6,335 bases of DNA from Chloroflexota bacterium (lineage in GTDB: Bacteria; Chloroflexota; Dehalococcoidia; SM23-28-2; HRBIN24): contig JAUQPQ010000087.1 in the NCBI GenBank assembly GCA_030550295.1, positions 1-6,335 on the forward strand, in the 5' to 3' direction. Made by a program: the position numbers and the translations under genes. Positions 1 to 5,737 of this stretch are shown piece after piece. Every line of letters begins with the position of its first letter. The stretch's first letter is position 1. The notes beneath the pieces are model-generated. The model was not told where the DNA came from. It ran no database searches and saw only the letters and a program-made list of their open reading frames with translations.

Positions 1-984
1 GTGCATCTTTTTGCGGGGGGCGGTATCGAACCGGATACGAAGGAAAAGATGGGGCACCACCCCCTTGGGACAGCGGGCCAACCGTTCCCATAGGGCCTCT
101 GTGACCGTCTCTGGCCGGCCAGCGATGGCCAAGGCGTTCATGGCGGTGGCGATGACCTGTAAAGTCTCCGGCTGGTCGAAGGATATGGGGCGTCCTGTAG
201 CGGGATCGGTGAAGAAGCCCCAGCCTCCCAGCTGGTCGTAATAGAGGTAATGGGCTATCGCCTTAAGGAAGGCCTTGGCCTCCTCCTCGTCGTCGTCCAC
301 CCAGACGTCGCCTCCTAGGGTCATCTTGATGCCTGTGGGGTCATGGCCGGCCTGGCGGGCGGCCTCCTCGTAGATGGGCCAGTCATCGGGCCTTGCTCCC
401 ATAAGGTGGAGCCGGCGCCGTCCTGCCCTGGCCACCACCGAGGGCGCCCATCCCCCCATCCAGATGGGAATGGGACGCTGTATCGGCTTGGGCAGCACGC
501 GTATCCCTTTCAGCTGGAAGAAGCGACCCTCATAGGAAAAGGCGTCTTCGGTCCATGCGAGATGGAGGATGTCCAGCATCTCCTCCATGCGGGCCGCCCT
601 CTGGCTGCGGGCGATGCCGAAGGTATCAAACTCCATGTCGCGATAGCCCACTGCTACCCCAAGCTCGAGGCGTCCCCCTGAGACGATGTCAGCCATGGCT
701 GCCCCCTCCGCTATCCGCAAGGGGTGGTGCATGGGCAAGAGGAGGCATGAGGTACCGATACGCAAGCGGGAGGTAGCGGCGGCCAGGGCCCCAGCGGCGG
801 TAAGGAGCTGGGGCACATATCCATCGAACCAGACGTGATGCTCGGTGAGCCACAGCACATCGAACCCCAGCTCCTCCATCCACCGCGCCTCCTCGATCAT
901 CTCCTGGTAGAGCTTGACATGGTGACGAGGATGGAGGATAAAGGCCTGCATGCCCCACAGCCCTAGTCCTACCTCTAGCTTCAT
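1..984 (-). CDS. Luciferase-like flavin-dependent monooxygenase, C-terminus cut by window edge
   Basis: Reading the minus strand from the ATG at 984-982 gives an open frame of 328 codons that reaches base 1 without a stop, so the 3' end lies outside. The product is a bacterial-luciferase-like (TIM-barrel) oxidoreductase using FMNH2 or F420. Visible family features are TEHH at residues 48-51, the signature AEGAAMADIVSGGRLELGV at 92-110, PIPIWMGG at 171-178, and a late GRPETVTEAL block at 289-298. Family members are usually about 320-380 residues, so little is missing. The start overlaps the stop of the upstream OYE gene as ATGA and has GGGAGG 5 bases upstream, which indicates translational coupling. 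No signal peptide or membrane segment is seen, so it should be cytoplasmic. The family (LLM/F420-dependent class) is clear. Substrate and cofactor (FMN or F420) cannot be told from the sequence. Confidence 0.9.
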   Translation of the reverse strand, partial: MKLEVGLGLWGMQAFILHPRHHVKLYQEMIEEARWMEELGFDVLWLTEHHVWFDGYVPQLLTAAGALAAATSRLRIGTSCLLLPMHHPLRIAEGAAMADIVSGGRLELGVAVGYRDMEFDTFGIARSQRAARMEEMLDILHLAWTEDAFSYEGRFFQLKGIRVLPKPIQRPIPIWMGGWAPSVVARAGRRRLHLMGARPDDWPIYEEAARQAGHDPTGIKMTLGGDVWVDDDEEEAKAFLKAIAHYLYYDQLGGWGFFTDPATGRPISFDQPETLQVIATAMNALAIAGRPETVTEALWERLARCPKGVVPHLFLRIRFDTAPRKKMH

Positions 985-3020
985 AGGGCCCTCCCTACCA
1001 TCTCCCCTTCCCAAATGGCGTACTCCAGGGTGCGCGGGGAGAGGCAATCGCCGATGCGGTGTAGCTCTTTTACGCGTCCCTTGAGGGCGAAGTAAAGCTC
1101 GTCGTTGGGGCGGCGGCCAGTGATCACTACTACTGAGTCGACCCCTTCCAGCTGCAGGAGCTGGCCAGTCCAAACGTGCCTCAGATGCACAGTAGGGCCA
1201 TCGATAGCCACTACCTCGTGGGAGGCGATGATGCGGACGCCCTTAAAAGCGAGGCGGGGCAACAGGAGCTGGAGCTCCATCGGTATTAGGTGCTGGCCCA
1301 CGGTGTTCATAGAAGTGACCACTGTCACCTGATGGCCGCGGTCGACCAGATATTCGGCGGTACCTACCCCACGCCAGTGTCCGTCTTGATCTATTACCAC
1401 TACCTTGGGCCCTAAGGAGGCCTTCCCGGCCAGCACGTCCCAGGCAGAGAAGACGTGTCCTTGGTCGGCCCCAGGTATGAGGTAGTTCTCCAGCCTAGAG
1501 AGGGAGAAGAAGGTGGGCTCCGGCCGGCAACCGGTGGCGATGACCACGGAGTCCCAATAATGTGCCTTGGCCAACACTTCTTGGGGGGTGACCTCATGGC
1601 CGGTAATCACTTGCACTCCCAACTTCCGGACCTGGATCTCTAGGTAGCGTACAGCGTCCTCCATGTCGGCCCGGGTAGGCTGTCGCGCGGCCAAGCGTAC
1701 CTGTCCTCCCAGTGACTCTTCCCGTTCTACAAGGGTTACGTGGTGGCCCCTATGGGTGGCCACCTCTGCGGCCTTAAGGCCTGCCGGGCCACCTCCCACC
1801 ACCAGAACCTTCTTGGGAGAGGGGGCTGGGCGTAAGGTGCCGATGCCCAAGTACTTTTCACGACCAGCAGCGGGGTTGACAGCACAGGCCAGGGGTAGGT
1901 TGTACCATAGCCTCTGGACGCAGAATAGGCAGCCGATGCAAGGTCGGATATCCTCTAGGCGCCCCTCCTTCGCCTTGTGGGGCAGCTCGGGATCGGCCAA
2001 AAGGGCGCGGGTCATACCCACCATGTCAGCCTGTCCCTCTTCCAGAATGCGCTCTGCTAACGTAGGGTCGGTGATCCGCCCAACGCAGAAGACGGGGATG
2101 TCTACCACCTGCTTTACCGCCGCCGCCAGATGGAGGATGAAACCTGGGGGAAAGGCCATAGAGCCGACAATGACAGGGGCGACGCTCCAATAGGAGCCGG
2201 CGCTGACGCTGATCCAGTCCAGTTTGCCCGTAGCAGCGAGGAGCTTGGCTATCTCCACTGTATCGGCCATGGTGAGGCCGCCAGGGGCGAACTCGTCGCC
2301 GCTTATACGCACTCCCATAGGGAAATCGGGCCCCACCTCAGCGCGCACCGCATCGATAACCTCAAGGGCCAAGCGGCAGCGGTTCTCTATGCTTCCGCCA
2401 TAGCAGTCTGTCCGCTTGTTGCTGATGGGGCTCATGAACTGGCCCAAAAGGTAGCTATGAGCGGCATGGACCTCCACCCCGTCCAGCCCTCCCTCCTTTA
2501 CGTGGCGGGCGGAAACGACGAAGGCCCGGATGAGCTCCTGGATATCTTCTGGTTCCATCTCCTTAGGCAAAAGGTGGTACAGGCCGTATTCGGCCAGGCC
2601 TGGGATGGCAGAGGGGGCCCATACAGGATGGTAGTAGTCTATCTGGTCCCCCCTGGTGTGCATACCTACGTGGCAGATCTGGCCGAAAATCTTGGTTCCT
2701 GTGCCCTGGGCGTGGACAGCCTCCGCTATCTGCCGATATCGGGGCACGATCTCTGGGCGGTAGGCGTGGGCCAAATAATGGATGCCCCCGGTAGAGGTGG
2801 GATGCACCATCTGGTACTCCATCACCAAGAGGCCCGCTCCACCTTTAGCCCTCTCCACGTGGTAGTAAAGGTTGCGCTCCCCAGGTAGGGCGTACGATCC
2901 CTCTTCTGGGCTGGCCATGACGTGATCTTCAAAGGACTTGGCGTGGGCCGTCTGAAGGATGCGGTTGGGCACCTCCGTCGTGCCGATGCGCAAAGGGCTG
3001 AACAGGAGCTTGAACTGCAT
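981..3020 (-). CDS. OYE-family NADH:flavin oxidoreductase with [4Fe-4S] and FAD/NAD(P)-type domains (2,4-dienoyl-CoA reductase / trimethylamine dehydrogenase type)
   Basis: A 679-residue multidomain flavoenzyme, the usual length for the FadH/TMADH group. Residues below count from the ATG at 3020. An FMN TIM barrel (about 1-345) begins LLFSPLRIG and carries HAAHSY at 185-190, matching the His/His/Tyr substrate-binding set of OYE enzymes, followed by SNKRTDCYGGSIENR. Cysteines 361, 364, 367 and 379 (C-x2-C-x2-C-x11-C) form the [4Fe-4S] site. A dinucleotide-binding GGGPAG is at 409-414, a second Rossmann-like segment starts near 540, and the end holds RIGD. The position of TMADH's FMN-linking cysteine is Ala27, so FMN is probably not covalently held. 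I chose the ATG at 3020 because AGGA lies 9 bases upstream and homologues start close to this point; an in-frame ATG at 3047 would add nine residues but has no good ribosome site. The gene is first in a unit with the luciferase-like gene and divergent from the ETF gene. Substrate unknown; dienoyl-CoA, an enone/enoate or an amine are all possible. Confidence 0.92.
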   Translation of the reverse strand: MQFKLLFSPLRIGTTEVPNRILQTAHAKSFEDHVMASPEEGSYALPGERNLYYHVERAKGGAGLLVMEYQMVHPTSTGGIHYLAHAYRPEIVPRYRQIAEAVHAQGTGTKIFGQICHVGMHTRGDQIDYYHPVWAPSAIPGLAEYGLYHLLPKEMEPEDIQELIRAFVVSARHVKEGGLDGVEVHAAHSYLLGQFMSPISNKRTDCYGGSIENRCRLALEVIDAVRAEVGPDFPMGVRISGDEFAPGGLTMADTVEIAKLLAATGKLDWISVSAGSYWSVAPVIVGSMAFPPGFILHLAAAVKQVVDIPVFCVGRITDPTLAERILEEGQADMVGMTRALLADPELPHKAKEGRLEDIRPCIGCLFCVQRLWYNLPLACAVNPAAGREKYLGIGTLRPAPSPKKVLVVGGGPAGLKAAEVATHRGHHVTLVEREESLGGQVRLAARQPTRADMEDAVRYLEIQVRKLGVQVITGHEVTPQEVLAKAHYWDSVVIATGCRPEPTFFSLSRLENYLIPGADQGHVFSAWDVLAGKASLGPKVVVIDQDGHWRGVGTAEYLVDRGHQVTVVTSMNTVGQHLIPMELQLLLPRLAFKGVRIIASHEVVAIDGPTVHLRHVWTGQLLQLEGVDSVVVITGRRPNDELYFALKGRVKELHRIGDCLSPRTLEYAIWEGEMVGRAL
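990..995 (-). promoter_or_regulatory. Ribosome binding site of the luciferase-like gene
   Basis: On the minus strand GGGAGG lies 5 bases before the ATG at 984 and sits inside the last codons of the OYE gene. It fixes the start of the downstream gene and supports coupled translation of the pair. Confidence 0.7.
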
Positions 3021-3029
3021 ACCCACTCG

Positions 3030-3033
3030 TCCT
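3030..3033 (-). promoter_or_regulatory. Ribosome binding site deciding the OYE gene start
   Basis: AGGA on the minus strand lies 9 bases before the ATG at 3020. The longer candidate start at 3047 has only ATGGG-type sequence directly before it, so the shorter start is preferred. Confidence 0.45.
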
Positions 3034-3091
3034 GTAACAACTAGCATCCCATTGTGGTAGCGAGGATGACGGACACGTCAATCAGTTAAAA

Positions 3092-3109
3092 GCTGAAAGA
3101 ATTTTCGGC
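3092..3109. repeat. Small imperfect inverted repeat in the AT-rich core
   Basis: GCTGAAA and TTTCGGC flank a four-base centre (GAAT). The arms pair over seven positions, one of them G-T on the plus strand. It may be an operator half-site pair or chance. On the minus strand it is followed by only four T and one arm pair is mismatched, so it is a poor terminator. Confidence 0.2.
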
Positions 3110-3178
3110 AAAAAACCTTACAACGTTTGCCCAACGATGCCCGACTCCCGTCCAGCAAATCCCCCTTGACGCCCCTAC

Positions 3179-3184
3179 GGGAGG
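3179..3184 (+). promoter_or_regulatory. Ribosome binding site of the fused ETF gene
   Basis: GGGAGG lies 10 bases before the GTG at 3195. An in-frame TGA at 3189-3191 rules out any earlier start, so the choice is between GTG 3195 and the in-frame GTG 3204. The spacing favours 3195. Confidence 0.65.
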
Positions 3185-3194
3185 CTGCTGAAGT

Positions 3195-5015
3195 GTGGTT
3201 ACCGTGGCGGAGGTATGGTTCTGGCCTCAGAGGGAAGGCGAGGGGTTGGCAGCTGCGGCGGCCTCTTTGGCCCATACCATGGGCGCTAGGACGGTGGCTG
3301 TCGTTTTTGGGCCCCAACAGCAGGTGCAGTGGGCCGCTGACGAGGTGCTCTATTGGCCCTATATCGGCCTCGAAAGCGGTACGGCCATAGCTGCCGGCCT
3401 TGCCCATCTGGTCAAGGAAAGGAGGCCTTCCGCTCTTCTGCTCCCTGCATCGCCTCTTGGCAGTGAGGTAGGGGCCAGGGTAGCCGCCCATATAGGCGCG
3501 TCCTTCGTCGGCCCGTGCCTGCGCTTAGACCACAGTGGCAAGGGCCGCATTTTGGCGCTACGCCCCGCCTTCGGCTGCAGGGCATCGTGCTGGCTGGAGG
3601 TCTGGGGCGAAGGGCCTGTAGTGGTCACCTTGAGCTTAGAGAGCTTGCGAAGTAGACGCCTCTCTGGCTCGCCAGGTAGAGTGACAGAGATACGTGACGA
3701 GGTTCTGCCTGTGGCCCCCAGAGGGAGGATGGTAGGGATCTACGCCCTCAAGCCGGAAGACATGGACGTAGGAGAGGCCGACGTGGTTGTAGCTGGGGGG
3801 CGCGGCATGGGGGGCAAAGATGGGTTCCAGCTTTTGTGGGAGCTGGCTTCCTATTTGGGAGGCACAGTGGGCGCGACCCGCCCGGCGGTGGATGCGGGCT
3901 GGGCCCCTAAGGAGAGGCAGATAGGTTCTAGCGGGCGCATTATATCCCCCAAACTTTATTTGGCCTGTGGCATATCGGGAGCAAGTCAACACCTGGTGGG
4001 GATGAGAGGGGCCCAGGAGGTGATAGCCATAAACACCGATCCTGGCGCCCCTATCTTCTCTTTGGCGACATTGGGGCTTCTAGGAGATGCGAGGCAGGTG
4101 TTGCAGGCGGTCCTGGAGCGGCTCTCCCTTATGGCGCGGCCTCAAGGTTCGTCCCCACCCTTTCTTCCTCCCTCAACGTGGCCAGGGAAGGTGATGGTCT
4201 GCCTTAGCGCTGGCCCGGACCCCGAGTCCCTCGTGGGCTATGAAAAGGGGGAAGGCGTGCCCTTCGTGCTTGGCCCGGCTGATGCTTCTGCCCTTGCTTT
4301 GGCCCTCAAAGTGAAGGGGACAGATAAGTATCTATGGGCGGTAGCTGTGGGAGGGGAGGAGATGGAAGGGCCCTTGCGCCTTGCGCTGGCCTTGGGTGCT
4401 CAAGGGGCTCTACTGGTCGGCACGCCCGCTGGCGAGATGGACGTTTTGGCTACTGCCTACCTCTTGGCCCAGACCGCCCAGGAGCTGCGGCCAGACCTGG
4501 TCCTATGTGGCGATCGCTCCCTTCAGGGGGGGACAGGGGCAGTAGGCTGGCAGTTGGCCCATATACTATCGTGGCCGTGTGTGGCCCACGTCGTGGACGC
4601 TAGCCTAAGCGATGGCGCCCTTTGGACCATCGCCTGGGCCGAGGGCGGTCGTAGGGTGCTGATAGAGAGCAGCCTCCCCGCGGTGCTTATGGCCAGGGAG
4701 GGAGCGGTCTCATTGCCTTATCCATCGGTGAGAAAGCAGATCAAGGCGAGGGCTCAGCCCATTATAAGAAAGGTCCCTTCTGGCCCGGGCCATGGCAGCC
4801 GCGGGCTAAAAGTGAGCTCTCTGGGCCCCCCAAAGCCCATGCGTTTGGGCTTTTACCAGGTAGAGGAATCGCCTTGGCCGTGGCAAAGGGTTGCTGCCCT
4901 TCTGGGCGGGGGGCGTCCTTCCTCAGGCCTCGTGACAGGGGACCCTGAGACGCTGGCCATCCACCTCCTGGAATTCTTAACGTCCCGTGGCCTACTCGCC
5001 CCGCCAAAGAAGTAA
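3195..5015 (+). CDS. Single-chain electron transfer flavoprotein, alpha subunit fused to beta subunit
   Basis: A 606-residue fusion of the two ETF subunits, which normally come from separate genes. The ETF carries electrons between flavoprotein dehydrogenases and an acceptor through bound FAD. Residues 1-312 are EtfA-like: an N-terminal nucleotide-binding-type fold, then the FAD domain with VVAGGRGMGG (198-207), RPAVDAGW (229-236), QIGSSGR (242-248), ISPKLYLACGISGASQHLVG (250-269) and IAINTDPGAPIF (277-288). A proline/serine-rich linker (313-330) leads to an EtfB-like half (331-606) with the FVLGPADASALALALKVKG helix region, LALGAQGALLV (398-408), a nucleotide loop SLQGGTGAVG (442-451), and LPAVLMAREGAVSLPYPSVR (494-513). 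The C-terminal stretch (about 575-602) still matches the end of EtfB. Start is GTG, with GGGAGG 10 bases upstream and an in-frame stop just before. The gene is divergent from an OYE/TMADH-like gene and leads a methyltransferase gene. The beta loop lacks the usual DGDTGQ residues, so a second nucleotide or flavin there is uncertain. No frameshift is involved: the frame is continuous through the junction. Confidence 0.93.
   Translation: MVTVAEVWFWPQREGEGLAAAAASLAHTMGARTVAVVFGPQQQVQWAADEVLYWPYIGLESGTAIAAGLAHLVKERRPSALLLPASPLGSEVGARVAAHIGASFVGPCLRLDHSGKGRILALRPAFGCRASCWLEVWGEGPVVVTLSLESLRSRRLSGSPGRVTEIRDEVLPVAPRGRMVGIYALKPEDMDVGEADVVVAGGRGMGGKDGFQLLWELASYLGGTVGATRPAVDAGWAPKERQIGSSGRIISPKLYLACGISGASQHLVGMRGAQEVIAINTDPGAPIFSLATLGLLGDARQVLQAVLERLSLMARPQGSSPPFLPPSTWPGKVMVCLSAGPDPESLVGYEKGEGVPFVLGPADASALALALKVKGTDKYLWAVAVGGEEMEGPLRLALALGAQGALLVGTPAGEMDVLATAYLLAQTAQELRPDLVLCGDRSLQGGTGAVGWQLAHILSWPCVAHVVDASLSDGALWTIAWAEGGRRVLIESSLPAVLMAREGAVSLPYPSVRKQIKARAQPIIRKVPSGPGHGSRGLKVSSLGPPKPMRLGFYQVEESPWPWQRVAALLGGGRPSSGLVTGDPETLAIHLLEFLTSRGLLAPPKK
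4131..4184 (+). other. Linker joining the alpha and beta halves of the fused ETF
   Basis: Residues 313-330 of the ETF protein are rich in Pro and Ser (PQGSSPPFLPPSTWP). They lie between the last EtfA-type helix and the first EtfB-type strand (KVMVCLSAG). The stretch contains no stop and no obvious internal ribosome site followed by a good start, so the two halves should be made as one chain. Confidence 0.7.
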
Positions 5016-5025
5016 ACTAGCCCCT

Positions 5026-5029
5026 GGAG
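5026..5029 (+). promoter_or_regulatory. Ribosome binding site deciding the methyltransferase start
   Basis: GGAG directly abuts the ATG at 5030, leaving no spacer, but lies 6 bases before the in-frame ATG at 5036. The second ATG is therefore the likelier start. Confidence 0.5.
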
Positions 5030-5035
5030 ATGCTT

Positions 5036-5737
5036 ATGTCCCGAATCTTGGCCGATCCGGCCAGGGCACGCCGGTTTGTGGCCTTCGTCGCCCCTCCCAA
5101 GGAGGCTTCCGTGCTCGACGTCTGGGCAGGAAGCGGCATCATCGCATGGGCCTTCACTTATCGCACGAAAGAGGTGGTATCCCTGGTGCGGGGAGGGAGG
5201 CCCCTTGCTTGGGTGGCGCGACGTCCTAACCTTGTGCTCATGGAGGCGGACAGCCGTTCTTTTGAGCTCCCCTTCCCCAACGAAGCTTTCCACATCGTCA
5301 CTTCAGGCCTGCCCTTGCACCACATACCGCGAGTGCGGGAGATGCTGCTGGAGATGTGGAGGGTGTGCGTACCTGGAGGCCTCCTAGCCTTTGAAGAGAC
5401 GGTCTCCCACGAGCAGGATGTGCGGGCCCGCTACCAAGATCGCCTAGAGCGGCTACGCGACCGTTCCCATGGCCGCTATTTCCGCCTCAGCGAGCTCATC
5501 CACCTGCTGGGGGAGGGAGGTTTTTGGCCCCGGCGCATCCAGGTGATAGACCTGCAGCGGGACTTTAACGAGTGGCTCGCAGGGGTAAAGGTAAGCGCCC
5601 GAAAAGTAGAGCTGATTCGCCGCCTTATGGCAGGGGCACAAGAGGCTGACCTGAGTGGACTAGACATAAAGGTGGTCGACGATACGTTCGTTTTTACGCA
5701 GAAGGTGGCCTGGGTGGTGGCCGAAAGGATAGGCTAG
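5036..5737 (+). CDS. Class I SAM-dependent methyltransferase (Methyltransf_11/UbiE-like), divergent SAM motifs
   Basis: A 233-residue protein with the Rossmann-like methyltransferase layout. Motif I is VLDVWAGSG (27-35), in place of the common LDVGCGTG. Next come ADSRSFELPFPNEAFHIVTS (71-90), corresponding to the usual gDae.lPFpdesFDvV block, LPLHHI (92-97), and MLLEMWRVCVPGGLLAFEE (103-121), the post-motif strand. The C-terminal part (145-233) has a GRYFRLSEL segment and a DFNEWL segment, as in UbiE-like enzymes that act on small molecules. The acidic residue that normally ends beta strand 2 and binds the SAM ribose is not evident: EVVSLVRGG (46-54) stands there. The gene starts 20 bases after the ETF stop, so it is probably in the same operon, and it overlaps uvrB tail-to-tail. 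The methyl acceptor is unknown. The family is fairly certain; catalytic activity is less so. An alternative start at 5030 adds two residues. Confidence 0.82.
   Translation: MSRILADPARARRFVAFVAPPKEASVLDVWAGSGIIAWAFTYRTKEVVSLVRGGRPLAWVARRPNLVLMEADSRSFELPFPNEAFHIVTSGLPLHHIPRVREMLLEMWRVCVPGGLLAFEETVSHEQDVRARYQDRLERLRDRSHGRYFRLSELIHLLGEGGFWPRRIQVIDLQRDFNEWLAGVKVSARKVELIRRLMAGAQEADLSGLDIKVVDDTFVFTQKVAWVVAERIG
5734..5737. other. Shared CTAG of two convergent stop codons
   Basis: The palindrome CTAG gives TAG to the methyltransferase gene (5735-5737, plus) and TAG to uvrB (5736-5734, minus). There is no intergenic space and so no dedicated terminator between the two genes; transcripts from the two sides must overlap or end inside the neighbouring coding sequence. 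Confidence 0.9.

Larger units (their letters stand above)
3048..3194. promoter_or_regulatory. Divergent intergenic region, probable promoters for the OYE and ETF genes
   Basis: This is the only sizeable non-coding gap in the window, and it separates two divergently transcribed units. Bases 3081-3120 contain 12 G or C in 40, far below the surrounding coding sequence, as expected for a promoter core. A minus-strand TTGACG (3081-3076) could be a -35 box for the OYE unit, but the matching -10 (TACCAC at 3059-3054, spacer 16) is poor. A plus-strand TTGACG at 3166-3171 would put its -10 box over the ETF start, so it is unlikely to work. No promoter is assigned with confidence; shared or divergent regulation is inferred from layout only. 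Confidence 0.45.

Noticed and set aside
689..958. Minus-strand open frame of 89 codons
   Set aside because: It is on the same strand as the luciferase-like gene but in another frame; the family signatures all fall in the frame starting at 984.
2130..2888. Plus-strand open frame of 252 codons
   Set aside because: It lies entirely antisense to the OYE gene, whose protein matches a known family throughout. The antisense product shows no recognisable motif, and long shadow frames are common in GC-rich DNA.
3092..3120. Stem-loop as an intrinsic terminator
   Set aside because: The stem is short and AT-rich with a mismatch on the minus strand and a short T run, and it lies upstream of both genes, where a terminator has no clear purpose.
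3166..3194. TTGACG followed by a possible -10 as the ETF promoter
   Set aside because: With a normal 17-base spacer the -10 position is TGAAGT, a poor match, and transcription would start inside the coding sequence despite a good ribosome site upstream.
3078..3491. Minus-strand open frame of 137 codons crossing the intergenic region into the ETF gene
   Set aside because: No family resemblance, and it overlaps the well-supported ETF start and its ribosome site on the opposite strand.
3636..3992. Minus-strand open frame of 118 codons inside the ETF gene
   Set aside because: It is antisense to the highly conserved EtfA FAD motif region, so its openness is explained by the real gene.
4131..4200. 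ETF fusion as two genes separated by a missed stop or frameshift
   Set aside because: Both halves are in one continuous frame with a natural-looking linker and no start with a ribosome site at the junction, so a genuine fusion is the simpler reading.
4853..5293. Minus-strand open frame of 146 codons across the ETF-methyltransferase junction
   Set aside because: No recognisable protein features, and it is antisense to two supported genes.
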